Shown in pieces: positions 36,158 through 44,474 of a stretch of DNA of 64,000 bases (positions within the stretch are counted from its first letter, which is position 1; every line of letters starts with the position of its first letter). Made by a program: the position numbers and the translations under genes. The notes below the pieces were generated by a model that was not told the origin of the DNA, did no database searches, and saw only the letters and a program-made list of their open reading frames with translations. The stretch is from Bacteroidota bacterium (GTDB lineage Bacteria > Bacteroidota > Bacteroidia > NS11-12g > UBA9320): the NCBI GenBank assembly GCA_013359235.1, contig JABWCE010000012.1, positions 1 through 64,000 of the forward strand, in the 5' to 3' direction.

Positions 36158-36628
36158 TTATTCCGAGATTATATCTACTTTGTTTGATGTATTTAATTTA
36201 TCAGCCGAGGTGATCATTTTTTCAGAACTTATTCCTCTTTTTAACAGTTTGCTTTTTATAACCCAAGCTCTTATCCTTCCAAGTTTATAATTTAGTTCCG
36301 AAGTCGTTTCTGTATTAGCAAAACCTATAATTTTCATTTTGTTTCCTTTCTTTTTATAAAAATTTAATACCTTTAAAAGCAAAGTATCTTGATTTTTTGG
36401 CTTTATTGAATTGCTTTCAAATTCAATAGTAATTTTAAAAGGAGAATTGCTTGAAAATATTGAATCTACAATTGTTTTTCTAAACTTCTTTTTTTGAGGT
36501 ACATTTTTTGAGTAAGTTGCTTCTTCAATTACGAAAATTTTAATACCATTTAACTTTTCAACATAAAGATACCAGCTAAAAGTACTCCATAATATAAATA
36601 AAAATATTAGCACAATTTTTATCTTCAC
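36158..36628 (-). CDS. Minimal OmpA-like domain protein
   Basis: A 156-residue protein with an N-terminal membrane anchor (VLIFLFILWSTFSWYLYV) and a degenerate OmpA C-terminal fold: ITIEFESNSIKPKNQDTLL near 70, MKIIGFANTETTSELNYKLG near 97 and RIRAWVIKSKLLKRGIS near 118. The usual peptidoglycan-binding Asp/Arg pair is partly changed (GFANTE in place of GHTD, with NYKLGRIRA in place of NxxLSxxRA). It may be a non-enzymatic scaffold. It is paired with the coiled-coil protein downstream. Confidence 0.7.
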   Translation of the reverse strand: MKIKIVLIFLFILWSTFSWYLYVEKLNGIKIFVIEEATYSKNVPQKKKFRKTIVDSIFSSNSPFKITIEFESNSIKPKNQDTLLLKVLNFYKKKGNKMKIIGFANTETTSELNYKLGRIRAWVIKSKLLKRGISSEKMITSADKLNTSNKVDIISE

Positions 36629-36680
36629 TTACTTTAATATTTGCTTATGCAAGGTATAATTTTTTAATCAAAAAATACTA

Positions 36681-36714
36681 TAAAAAAATCCCATCCTGTG
36701 ACGAGAATGGGATT
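36681..36714 (-). terminator. Intrinsic terminator for minus-strand transcripts
   Basis: AATCCCAT at 36687-36694 and ATGGGATT at 36707-36714 form an 8-bp stem. On the minus strand it is followed by a run of seven Ts, so it ends transcripts arriving from the NifU-domain gene or from a small RNA. Confidence 0.85.
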
Positions 36715-36812
36715 CTACCTAAACTTTGAAAACGTATATGAATAGTAACTAAAAAAGAACTCTAAAACTTTCTTATTACTTGAATTGAAAGACACTCAAC
36801 CCTAAGGGTACG
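36681..36812 (-). ncRNA. Candidate small RNA or long 3' UTR
   Basis: About 160 bp separate the NifU-domain stop (36878) from the terminator. On the minus strand a TTTTTTGC -7-like box (near 36815-36822) is followed by a near-palindrome ACCCTTAGGGT and then about 100 nt ending in the terminator. This resembles a small-RNA gene, but the promoter is off consensus and no named family is recognised. It may equally be a 3' UTR. Confidence 0.25.
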
Positions 36813-36877
36813 TTGCAAAAAATAAAATATTAGTTTTAATTAGCTGAAAATGAAAGAGATTATTTTTAATGAGGTTT

Positions 36878-37120
36878 TTAAACTGCAACAACAGATTTAA
36901 TTGATGGAATTGCTTTTTTCAAACTTTCTTCAATCCCGGCTTTCATAGTAAAACGGCTTATGTCACAAGTACTACAAGCGCCAAGCAAACGAAGTTTTAC
37001 TGTCATTTCGGGTGTTACATCTACAAATTCTACATCACCACCATCTGCATTCAGATATGGTCTTATTGTTTGAAGAGTTATTTCAATTTTTTCTCTTATA
37101 TCTTTGCCTGTTTCTATCAT
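36878..37120 (-). CDS. NifU C-terminal domain protein (Fe-S carrier)
   Basis: An 80-residue NifU/Nfu scaffold domain. The cluster-binding CX2C is present in LLGACSTCDISRFTMKAGIE (Cys at about 50 and 53), preceded by YLNADGGDVEFVDV. Such proteins carry 4Fe-4S clusters to target enzymes such as LipA. Its ATG overlaps the TGA of the upstream barrel gene (ATGA at 37117-37120). Confidence 0.93.
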   Translation of the reverse strand: MIETGKDIREKIEITLQTIRPYLNADGGDVEFVDVTPEMTVKLRLLGACSTCDISRFTMKAGIEESLKKAIPSIKSVVAV

Positions 37121-38250
37121 AATAATCTTCTGCTTCTAAAAGAATATCCAAAGTTATATTTAAAAAACACATCTACCGAATTATTATAAGATTTTTCTGA
37201 AAAATCGTAAATATTGTTTACTCTGGCTACTAATGCCCATGTATTTTTCTTTTTTATTTCATAAAATAGCCTAAACATAGCCATTTTACGATATTGTATG
37301 TAAATACCTGGATATTCGCGGCTTTTAGAGACTAAAATAGGCTCTGCAAGAGGTGAAATATACTGATGTGCATCCCAGTAATTTATCATTATTGTTGTAT
37401 TGTTTTTTTTGTAACTCAATGTAATAAATTGCCCTGTACCATCAAAAAACGAATCGGCTTTTGTTGGCGAAAGATCCTCATAAAAGGTAAAAAAAACATC
37501 TAATTTCAAATAGTTTTTTTTGTTTTTGGGGCTTAGAAATTTGAAACTTGTTCCGTATGCAAAGTCAAATTGTGTTTTTATAGGAACATGAGGATAAGCG
37601 TATATTTCGCCTCCATGATGCCTTGCAATAATCTGCACTGGAACATTTAATTTAAAGTTATCATTATTGAAAATATTTAAAGTATTACAAAAACCTGTAG
37701 TAAAAATTTCTTGGGTTTTTGAAGTTCGGTAAATCATTTTTTCCCAATCAATCCAATTGTCAAATGTTAATTTTTTGTATTTGCCTTTAAATTGTAAACC
37801 ATTTTCAATTCTTTTATCAATATAATTTTCAATTGCATAAATAGGCTCTATTAAATTGTGGTCTAAACTACCTTCCAATGTGCCAAAATTAACTTTTATG
37901 TTATTTGTGGCATAAGAAAAAGTGTAGGTTGGAATTAAGTTTCTGAAACTATTATTTCCAAAGTCTTTTTGAATAAAAATACCGGCTTTAAAAGAGAATT
38001 TGTTTTTATCTTTTAAAACAATTTGAGGATGAAACTGGCTACCAGCCCAGGTTGCTCCTTGCTCTATATTGCTTTTGTATTCTGTATTTTTTAAATAATT
38101 TGTATTTTCAAAAACAAATCCAATCACTGTTTGGGGTTTAAGAATACTGTCTGTATTTGCAGAAAACAAATTTGAATTATCAATTTGTGAATATGAAAAA
38201 ATGGTATTAAAACTAAAAAATAAAATATTTACTGTTTTTTTTAATAGCAT
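37117..38250 (-). CDS. Putative outer-membrane barrel protein
   Basis: A 377-residue protein with a signal peptide (cleavage near FSYSQ) and alternating beta-strand character throughout, rich in Phe, Tyr and Asn. It contains ARHHGGEIYAYPHVPIKT near 212 and ends with the barrel-like FFKYNFGYSFRSRRLL. I do not recognise the family. It is translationally coupled to the NifU-domain gene and diverges from the DUF3108 gene over a shared promoter region. Confidence 0.65.
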   Translation of the reverse strand: MLLKKTVNILFFSFNTIFSYSQIDNSNLFSANTDSILKPQTVIGFVFENTNYLKNTEYKSNIEQGATWAGSQFHPQIVLKDKNKFSFKAGIFIQKDFGNNSFRNLIPTYTFSYATNNIKVNFGTLEGSLDHNLIEPIYAIENYIDKRIENGLQFKGKYKKLTFDNWIDWEKMIYRTSKTQEIFTTGFCNTLNIFNNDNFKLNVPVQIIARHHGGEIYAYPHVPIKTQFDFAYGTSFKFLSPKNKKNYLKLDVFFTFYEDLSPTKADSFFDGTGQFITLSYKKNNTTIMINYWDAHQYISPLAEPILVSKSREYPGIYIQYRKMAMFRLFYEIKKKNTWALVARVNNIYDFSEKSYNNSVDVFFKYNFGYSFRSRRLL

Positions 38251-38260
38251 TAACTTTTTG

Positions 38261-38283
38261 CAAATATAGATTTTTTAAATTTG
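38261..38283. promoter_or_regulatory. Divergent -7 elements between the barrel and DUF3108 genes
   Basis: TATATTTG reads on the minus strand at 38268-38261, 10 bp before the barrel-gene ATG. TAAATTTG reads on the plus strand at 38276-38283, about 46 bp before the DUF3108 ATG. The two promoters are back to back with 7 bp between the boxes. Confidence 0.45.
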
Positions 38284-38329
38284 TGCGTTTAAAAATAGTT
38301 GGAATAGCTTTTGCAAAATTACTTTCTCA

Positions 38330-39142
38330 TTGATGAAAAAAATAATAATATTAACAGTAATTTTAATTATAGTAAGCAGTTTTAAGCATGTAAAACAGCT
38401 CGAAATTTCTGATAGTTTACCTTTTTCAAAAAAAAGAGTTATTGAAAATAATGCTTTTACTTATGGAGAAGAATTAAACTATAGAGTGCATTACGGAATT
38501 ATAAATGCAGCAAAAATCAAAATGAGAGTAGAGGATAAACCTGTTGAAATCAATGGTCGTCAAACATTTCATCTAATTGCTGACGGAAAAACAAATAAAA
38601 CTTTTGACTGGATGTTTAAAGTTCGCGATAGGTTTGAATCTTATCTCGACATGGAGTTTTATGCACCTATAAAATATTTTAAATCGGTAAAAGAAGACAG
38701 GTACAGCGATGTTGACCTTGTATTTTTTGACCACGAAAACAAATGGTTAAAAGGCAAAAAGAAAAGTATGGAATGTCCGGCTTATGTACAGGATATAATT
38801 GGTGCAACATATTATGCCCGTACAATAGATTTTAATAAGGCGCAAAAGGGTGATGTTTTTCCTATAAATATTTATCTGGATCAGGAAATTTACAATCTCG
38901 AATTTAAATATCTTGGAAAAGAAACTATTAAAAGTGATATAGGCAAAGTGCGTTGTATTAAAATAATGCCAAAAGTAGTAAAAGATAGGGTTTTTAAAGA
39001 TGATGATGCAATTACTCTTTGGATATCTGATGACGATAATAAAATCCCTGTGAGAGTTGAAGCTGAAATTTATGTTGGTTCAGTAAAAGTTGACCTTACG
39101 AGTTATTCGGGTTTAAGAAATAATTTTTCGTCAAAAAAATAA
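38330..39142 (+). CDS. DUF3108 exported protein
   Basis: A 270-residue protein with an N-terminal signal anchor (IIILTVILIIVSSFKHV). The DUF3108 core is recognisable by AFTYGEELNYRVHYGIINAA near 45-64, FHLIADGKTNKTFDWMFKVR, a paired aromatic strand region, and AITLWISDDDNKIPVRVEAE near 235. The family is thought to bind lipid-like ligands in the periplasm, but its role is unproven. It ends adjacent to the convergent glycosyltransferase stop. Confidence 0.85.
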   Translation: MMKKIIILTVILIIVSSFKHVKQLEISDSLPFSKKRVIENNAFTYGEELNYRVHYGIINAAKIKMRVEDKPVEINGRQTFHLIADGKTNKTFDWMFKVRDRFESYLDMEFYAPIKYFKSVKEDRYSDVDLVFFDHENKWLKGKKKSMECPAYVQDIIGATYYARTIDFNKAQKGDVFPINIYLDQEIYNLEFKYLGKETIKSDIGKVRCIKIMPKVVKDRVFKDDDAITLWISDDDNKIPVRVEAEIYVGSVKVDLTSYSGLRNNFSSKK

Positions 39143-39904
39143 TCAACTTTTATATTTTTTTATTAATAGTGTGTATTTGAGCCATACATAGTATGAGTTC
39201 ATTAATGCAATTTGTAAACCTGCAATACCATCAAGAAAGCCCAAAAGCAAAATATATTCTTTTACAAACCTGAAAAATGTTTTGAAAACAATCTGAAAAT
39301 AATTGTATTGCAAACCATCTTCAAACATTGATTTTGCTGCAATATTTGCAAATTTTACTGTTTGATTTTTCAAATCGTCAAAGCCATTCATTGTGTAATG
39401 AAGAATATTTCCTTTGAGATGACCAATCTTACAGTTTTCGTTTAAAATATACTTATCATGTGGATTTTTACCTCCCCAGCAGCCTTTTGTACTATCCCAC
39501 AACCGCAGCTTTTTATCGGGGTACCATGCACCGTGTTTTATCCAATTTCCTCCATAATTATTTAGCCTATTCATTGAATATCCATTAAAATTAAAATTAT
39601 TTTTTACTCCGTTTATTGATTGAATAAGTTCATTACTAAGTTCTTCGTCGGCATCCAAAGACAAAACAAATTTTGAACTTGAATATGTAATAGCTCTGTT
39701 TTTTTGCTGAATGTGTCCGTCAAAAATATGTTTATACACTTTTGCACCACAGTTTTCGGCTATTATACAGGTATTGTCCGTTGAAAATGAGTCGAGAACT
39801 ATTATTTCATCACAAACTTTTTGTAAAGATTTAAGACAACGTTCAATTTTTAATTCTTCATTGAAAGTTATAACTACACCCGATAATGAAATTTTGTCAG
39901 CCAA
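39143..39904 (-). CDS. Family 2 glycosyltransferase (WaaE/KdtX-like)
   Basis: From TTG 39904 the protein reads MADKISLSGVVITFNEELKI, about 253 residues, a natural GT2 start. A longer frame back to 40024 would overlap trmB and has no family support. Motifs are VVITFNEE (nucleotide-binding strand), VLDSFSTDNTCIIAE and the catalytic LSLDADEELS. KLRLWDSTKGCWGGKNPHD near 145 matches LPS-core glucosyltransferases of the WaaE type. It likely adds a sugar to lipopolysaccharide core. A C-terminal hydrophobic patch suggests membrane contact. Confidence 0.85.
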   Translation of the reverse strand: MADKISLSGVVITFNEELKIERCLKSLQKVCDEIIVLDSFSTDNTCIIAENCGAKVYKHIFDGHIQQKNRAITYSSSKFVLSLDADEELSNELIQSINGVKNNFNFNGYSMNRLNNYGGNWIKHGAWYPDKKLRLWDSTKGCWGGKNPHDKYILNENCKIGHLKGNILHYTMNGFDDLKNQTVKFANIAAKSMFEDGLQYNYFQIVFKTFFRFVKEYILLLGFLDGIAGLQIALMNSYYVWLKYTLLIKKYKS

Positions 39905-39932
39905 ATCCTCAACAAAACTACAAAAACTAAAA

Positions 39933-39960
39933 TTGAGAATTAATAAACATATTAATTTTG
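39933..39960 (+). promoter_or_regulatory. Promoter of trmB
   Basis: TTG at 39933-39935, a 17-bp spacer and TAATTTTG at 39953-39960. The ATG lies only 4 bp after the -7 box, so the transcript would be nearly leaderless. Confidence 0.45.
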
Positions 39961-39964
39961 CCAG

Positions 39965-40597
39965 ATGGGAAAAAGCAAACTGGCAAGATTTGCAGAAAAC
40001 AATAGTTTTAAAAACATGATTCAACTTCCAGAGCCAATGGCAGGCAAATGGAGTGATTTTTTTGGAAATAAAAACCCTTTGGTATTAGAACTTGCTTGTG
40101 GTCATGGAGATTACACAGTACAACTTGCAAAACTATATCCCGAAAAAAATTTTATAGGTATTGATAGAAAGGGTGCAAGAATGTGGCGTGGCGCTAAAAC
40201 AGCAATTGCAGAGAACTTAAACAATGTAGCGTTTTTACGAATTTTTATTGACCATTGCGATTTGCACTTTGCACAAAACGAAGTAAGTGAAATTTGGATA
40301 ACTTTTGCAGACCCACATCCTACCAAAGACAGAAAAAAACTCACTCATCCTCTTTTTTTAAACAGGTATATAAAATTTTTGGAAAATGGAGCAAAAATAA
40401 ATCTTAAAACCGATGATGATCATTTATATCATTTCACTTTAGACATAATAAGGCAAAACAAATTTATAATTCACAAAAACATCGAAAACCTTTATTTTTC
40501 TGATGAAATAACCCCCGAACTTCAAATAAAAACCTATTACGAAAAAATGTGGCTCGAAAAAAATAAAACCATTAAATTTCTTCAGTTTTCAATGTAA
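39965..40597 (+). CDS. trmB: tRNA (guanine-N7-)-methyltransferase
   Basis: TrmB methylates G46 of tRNAs. The 210-residue protein opens with the family's MGKSKLARFAENNSFKNMIQ. It has SAM-binding LELACGHGDYTVQLAKLYP near 38, FIGIDRKGARMWRGAKTA near 60, and the active-site FADPHPTKDRKKLTHPLF near 116, which contains the conserved PxPWxKxRHxxR equivalent. It is divergent from the glycosyltransferase and appears monocistronic. Confidence 0.96.
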   Translation: MGKSKLARFAENNSFKNMIQLPEPMAGKWSDFFGNKNPLVLELACGHGDYTVQLAKLYPEKNFIGIDRKGARMWRGAKTAIAENLNNVAFLRIFIDHCDLHFAQNEVSEIWITFADPHPTKDRKKLTHPLFLNRYIKFLENGAKINLKTDDDHLYHFTLDIIRQNKFIIHKNIENLYFSDEITPELQIKTYYEKMWLEKNKTIKFLQFSM

Positions 40598-40601
40598 TCA
40601 C

Positions 40602-40735
40602 AACGCATGGGGCTTGACGTTCATGCGGTTTCGGAGCCTACCAGTTAAGCCTTTGTACAAAATTACGTGGGGAGATGCAACTTTCCTAAGCTAAAAACCA
40701 ACATGACATTCGAGTCCTTGTTATCGGATGTGCTT
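40602..40735. repeat. Atypical intergenic element with hairpin, next to the cyclase gene
   Basis: This 134-bp segment is visibly richer in G and C than its surroundings. It contains an inverted pair GGCTTGAC/GTTAAGCC (near 40612 and 40643) enclosing about 25 bases, the 12-mer TAAGCTAAAAAC at 40687-40698, and GTTATCGGATGTGC at 40720-40733. The last two recur at 42773-42807 beyond the cyclase gene. No protein is encoded. Confidence 0.5.
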
Positions 40736-42682
40736 TTAATTTGAATTTAAAACAAAATACATATCTATTTTACCCTTTCCCTTAACGGTTATTTTTCCCC
40801 GGTATTCACATTTGAAGTAATCCTTTACCAATTCATAAGTATTGCCACTAATATTTATTTTGCCCGGTTTGCCATTGCTTTCTATTCGGTTTGCAGTATT
40901 GACTGTATCGCCCCAAATGTCATAAGCGTATTTTTTTATTCCAACAATGCCGGCGACAACTGAGCCTGAATTTACGCCAATTCTTATTTGAAAAATGCCA
41001 TTATTCTCTTCTATATAATTTCTGATTTCAATGGCTGCTTTAATAACTTGTTGGGCATGGTCTGCTCTTTCGTTCGGTAAACCGCAAACGGCCATATATG
41101 CATCACCAATAGTTTTAATTTTTTCTAAGCCATGTCTCTCAACAATTTCATCAAAAGCTTTAAAATTTTTGTGGATTTCCCCAACCAACTCTGTTGGACT
41201 CATTTGTTCACTTATACCTGTGAAATTAACAAAATCTGTAAACAGAACCGTAACGTTATTAAATTGCTTTGCTTGGGCTTCTCCAGTATGCTTAAGTTCC
41301 TCGGCAACTTCTAATGGCAATATATTTAATAAAAGATTATCACTCCGGTTTCTTTCCCGCTTAACCTTATTTCTCTGACGATACACAATTGTCAAAAAAA
41401 TGAGGGAGCCTGTAAGGCCACCTGCAATTATGTTGCGTATGTTACGTTGTCGAATATCCTTCTTCTCCTGTTCCGCTTTAGCCAGTGCTACCTTTTTATT
41501 AAACTCATATTGCATAGCACTTTGTGTCAATTTTTTGTCTTTCTCAAGGTTGAATACTGAATCTTTTAAAGTACTATAAGATTTGTAACTCTGCAACGCA
41601 CCACTGTAGTCGGCCATTGCAGTTTGTATGTCACTAAGTTGTCTATAAAAATAAATTAAATTACTTAAATCACCGATTTGCTTAAAAACTACTATTGAAC
41701 TATCTGTGTAGATTTTTGCTTTATCCAAAGCAATAGTTTTATTCCCGGCAGTTACTTTATCCAGAGCCTGACCATTGCCATCGTTTGTTAATCGATAATA
41801 AACTCCCCCAATATTTCCAAGGGTTAACGCTATTCCTAGATTGGCATTCAATTTTCTGTTAAGTTCTAATGCACTTTGATAATAGTACAGTGCTTTGTAA
41901 AGATCCTTTTTTTCAACATATACACCTCCTATATTATTTAATAACAATGCCTTATTATTAATATTTCCCAATTCTTCGCTAATATCCAATGCTTTTAAAT
42001 AATTCTCCAAAGCTTTCGAATAATCCTTTTGATTATAGTATATAATTCCATTATTGATCAATACAATATTTTTACCCTGTTTATTTCCAAACTTATCGTA
42101 TAGTTTTAATGCTTTATTATTGTATTCCAAAGCTTTAGAATATTCAGAAAGATATAGGTAAATAAGACCAATATTTGCAAGATTATCAGAAATATTCTTT
42201 TTATTTCCAATAGCCTCATTAGTTTTTAATGCTTTTAATAGATACGCCATTGCCCTGGGGTAATTGGATTGTCCAATATAAGCCACCCCTACATTGCTTA
42301 AAATTACTGCCACCGATTTTAAATCACCTGATTCTTTATAAATCTTAAGAGCTTTATAGTAATATACCAAGGCTTTGTGATAATCTGCCTTACCAAAGCC
42401 GTAATTAATTCCTATTTCCATAAATGCGTTTGCTATTCCCCTTTTCCACTTTATCCTTTCGGCGAGTTTTAGTGCCTTTATTCCAATCCGAATGCCTTCA
42501 TCAGGATTAAAATCACTATATGATTCACTTATTGCGTTAAGTAAATTTACTTTAGTAGTGTCAGTTTTAGTTTTGTTTAATTGGATCAAAAGTGAATCAA
42601 TTAGTGCCTGCCCCTGCTTTTGGGAATTTACTTGCATTGTTAATCCGATACAAAAAACAAGAAAATAGCTGAGTCTGTTCAT
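40736..42682 (-). CDS. TPR-repeat class III adenylate cyclase
   Basis: A 648-residue protein: signal peptide (cleavage near QVNSQ), about nine tetratricopeptide repeats at 45-370 (pattern YxxALxYxxKALxI), a coiled segment, one transmembrane helix near 415-432, and a cytoplasmic cyclase domain from 476. Metal-binding Asp483 (LFTDF) and Asp527 (GDAYM), adenine-selecting Lys521 and Asp588, and transition-state Asn595 and Arg599 are all present. This set predicts ATP rather than GTP as substrate. The TPRs would sense a partner on the far side of the membrane. It stands alone, framed by matching repeats. Confidence 0.92.
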   Translation of the reverse strand: MNRLSYFLVFCIGLTMQVNSQKQGQALIDSLLIQLNKTKTDTTKVNLLNAISESYSDFNPDEGIRIGIKALKLAERIKWKRGIANAFMEIGINYGFGKADYHKALVYYYKALKIYKESGDLKSVAVILSNVGVAYIGQSNYPRAMAYLLKALKTNEAIGNKKNISDNLANIGLIYLYLSEYSKALEYNNKALKLYDKFGNKQGKNIVLINNGIIYYNQKDYSKALENYLKALDISEELGNINNKALLLNNIGGVYVEKKDLYKALYYYQSALELNRKLNANLGIALTLGNIGGVYYRLTNDGNGQALDKVTAGNKTIALDKAKIYTDSSIVVFKQIGDLSNLIYFYRQLSDIQTAMADYSGALQSYKSYSTLKDSVFNLEKDKKLTQSAMQYEFNKKVALAKAEQEKKDIRQRNIRNIIAGGLTGSLIFLTIVYRQRNKVKRERNRSDNLLLNILPLEVAEELKHTGEAQAKQFNNVTVLFTDFVNFTGISEQMSPTELVGEIHKNFKAFDEIVERHGLEKIKTIGDAYMAVCGLPNERADHAQQVIKAAIEIRNYIEENNGIFQIRIGVNSGSVVAGIVGIKKYAYDIWGDTVNTANRIESNGKPGKINISGNTYELVKDYFKCEYRGKITVKGKGKIDMYFVLNSN

Positions 42683-42772
42683 AATTACAATTTTAGAAGA
42701 AAACTGTGTAAAAAAAAAACTTGAAGAATTAGTCTAACAAATTTAAAAGCTATGGAAATTTTTGCCAGTAAT

Positions 42773-42807
42773 GCATATCCGATAACTAATAATAATAAGC
42801 TAAAAAC
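42773..42807. repeat. Partner repeats beyond the cyclase gene
   Basis: GCATATCCGATAAC at 42773-42786 is the inverted copy of GTTATCGGATGTGC at 40720-40733 (13 of 14 positions). TAAGCTAAAAAC at 42796-42807 is an exact direct copy of 40687-40698. Together they bracket a single gene. Confidence 0.55.
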
Positions 42808-42829
42808 ATCAAGTTTTTTAAATTATGGT

Positions 42830-43249
42830 TTATGAATTAGAGTTTTCAGAAGGAAATTTTGTAATGTCCATGCAGAAAATTTCCCATGTGTGCCCGTCAA
42901 AATCTTCGATAGTTCGTTGTTGCATAAAACCGTAATCTCTCATCTCACTCGGCTCAATGCCGCCAGCTTTTAGCCCATTAGCCATTATATTATTTACATC
43001 ATCAATACTTTCTACTGATAATGAAAAAAGACCAGCCAAATGGCTTTTTGTATCAGCAATTGGTTTTGTAGCAAAGTTTTTAAATTTTTCTTGAGTCATT
43101 ATCATCAAGAAAATATTATCACTCCAAACCATACATTTTGCTGTATCGTCAGAAAAATGTGGGTTGTTTGTAAACCCTAATTCTTTGTAAAAATTCATAG
43201 ATTTTAATAAGTCTGTTACTACTAAATTGATAAATATTTGCTTCGTCAT
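42830..43249 (-). CDS. VOC-family (glyoxalase/bleomycin-resistance-like) protein
   Basis: A 139-residue vicinal-oxygen-chelate protein: IFINLVVTDLLKSMNFYKELGF at the start (broken here at residue 20 or so by a turn) and DFDGHTWEIFCMDI at the end. The family's metal ligands are partly present, with Glu in HTWEIF but no clear N-terminal His. It resembles the PhnB-like/YdfO branch with unknown substrate. It lies alone between the cyclase repeats and tRNA-Arg. Confidence 0.85.
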   Translation of the reverse strand: MTKQIFINLVVTDLLKSMNFYKELGFTNNPHFSDDTAKCMVWSDNIFLMIMTQEKFKNFATKPIADTKSHLAGLFSLSVESIDDVNNIMANGLKAGGIEPSEMRDYGFMQQRTIEDFDGHTWEIFCMDITKFPSENSNS

Positions 43250-43323
43250 TTTATTAAATTATAAATACAAAATTAATTTATTATATGTGCCTTCGTTCAA
43301 AAAACAAATGATTATTTTTGGTA

Positions 43324-43331
43324 TAACTTTG
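43324..43331 (+). promoter_or_regulatory. -7 promoter element of tRNA-Arg and probably mnmH
   Basis: TAACTTTG matches TAnnTTTG, 10 bp before the tRNA. No separate promoter is visible between the tRNA end and mnmH 32 bp later, so the two may share a transcript. Confidence 0.45.
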
Positions 43332-43341
43332 CATTAATTAT

Positions 43342-43413
43342 GGCTTCGTAGTTTAAAGGATAGAATTTGAGATTCCGGTTCTCAAGGTGTGGGTTCGATT
43401 CCCGCCGAAGTCG
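43342..43413 (+). tRNA. tRNA-Arg (anticodon CCG)
   Basis: The acceptor GGCTTCG pairs with CGAAGTC (one G-U). Anticodon stem TGAGA/TCTCA encloses TTCCGGT, giving CCG at 43375-43377. The T-arm is GTGGG-TTCGATT-CCCGC. The discriminator is G43413 and CCA is not encoded. It reads the rare CGG codon in this AT-rich genome. Confidence 0.92.
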
Positions 43414-43445
43414 CTTCATACTTTTTGAAAAATAAAAAATTAAGG

Positions 43446-44474
43446 GTGCAGACTTTAAGTGCTGAAATTTTTTTAAATCAATCTGCCAACGGAAAAATAG
43501 TAGATGTTCGTTCACCTTCCGAATATGAATCAGGTCATATTCCGGGGGCATTTTCTTTGCCTTTGTTTTCTGATGATGAAAGGGCTGTGATAGGTACTAT
43601 TTACAAGCAAATTGGAAAAAAGGAAGCTATACTGGAAGGACTTGAAATAGTTGGGAAAAAAATGAAAAATATTGCCCAAAAAGCATACGAAATTTCAAAG
43701 GGTAAATCACTTTTTGTTCACTGTTGGCGAGGGGGGATGAGAAGTAAAAGCATGGCTCAGCTTTTTGAAAATATAGGTATTGAATGTTTTGTGCTAAATG
43801 GTGGATACAAAGCATACAGAAATTTAATTTTATTAGATTTTAAAAAATCATATAAATTCATCGTTTTGGGTGGTAAAACAGGAAGTGGAAAAACTCAGGT
43901 TTTGCAACAGCTTTACAACATGGGCGAACAAGTTTTAGACCTCGAAAAACTCGCAAGTCACAAGGGTTCGGCTTTTGGTAGTATTGGCGAAATGAAGCAA
44001 CCTACAACTGAGCAGTTTGGAAATGATTTACATAAAATTCTCACTTTATTTGATAGTAAAAAAAGAATTTGGCTTGAAGATGAGAGTCATAAAATAGGTA
44101 CTGTATTCATCCCTTTCGAATTTTATATAAATTACAGAAAATGTCCTCTTATTGTATTAGATATTTCATTGGAAAAGCGATTGCAAAATCTTGTAAAAAT
44201 TTACGGTAATTACAGCAAAGAAGAAATTATAAAATCATTCGAAAAAATAAGTAAAAAAATAGGCGGTCAAAACGTAATTGCAGCTAAAGAGTTATTACAT
44301 CAAAATAACCTGAAAGATGCCGCTGCTATAGCACTTTACTATTATGATAAAGCTTATATCTACGGGTTGCAAAATAAAGATACAAAACAAATAGAATATA
44401 TGAATTTTGAAAATGAAGATACTTTGCAAATAGCAAAAAAACTAATAGAAACAGCAAATGTTAAATTCAGTTAA
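43446..44474 (+). CDS. mnmH: tRNA 2-selenouridine synthase
   Basis: MnmH (SelU/YbbB) replaces sulfur with selenium at wobble uridine of certain tRNAs, using selenophosphate. The N-terminal rhodanese domain has IVDVRSPSEYESGHIPGA and the active-site Cys in FVHCWRGGMRSKSMAQ. The C-terminal half has P-loop GGKTGSGKTQVL. An upstream GTG at 43389 lies inside tRNA-Arg and cannot be the start; GTG 43446 or TTG 43425 fits, and I chose 43446 because homologues open with a short leader before the rhodanese fold. selD overlaps its end by 17 bp. Confidence 0.92.
   Translation: MQTLSAEIFLNQSANGKIVDVRSPSEYESGHIPGAFSLPLFSDDERAVIGTIYKQIGKKEAILEGLEIVGKKMKNIAQKAYEISKGKSLFVHCWRGGMRSKSMAQLFENIGIECFVLNGGYKAYRNLILLDFKKSYKFIVLGGKTGSGKTQVLQQLYNMGEQVLDLEKLASHKGSAFGSIGEMKQPTTEQFGNDLHKILTLFDSKKRIWLEDESHKIGTVFIPFEFYINYRKCPLIVLDISLEKRLQNLVKIYGNYSKEEIIKSFEKISKKIGGQNVIAAKELLHQNNLKDAAAIALYYYDKAYIYGLQNKDTKQIEYMNFENEDTLQIAKKLIETANVKFS

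Noticed and set aside
39905-40024. Longer N-terminus for the GT2 glycosyltransferase
   Set aside because: It would overlap the trmB start and promoter, and adds a cysteine- and phenylalanine-rich peptide not seen in GT2 enzymes.
40612-40650. Integron attC site
   Set aside because: Only one core (GTTAAGC) matches the consensus; the partner is GCTTGAC and the arm length is too short. Kept as an unexplained hairpin instead.
43389-43445. Upstream GTG start for mnmH
   Set aside because: It lies inside tRNA-Arg and would add residues encoded by the tRNA T-arm and acceptor stem.
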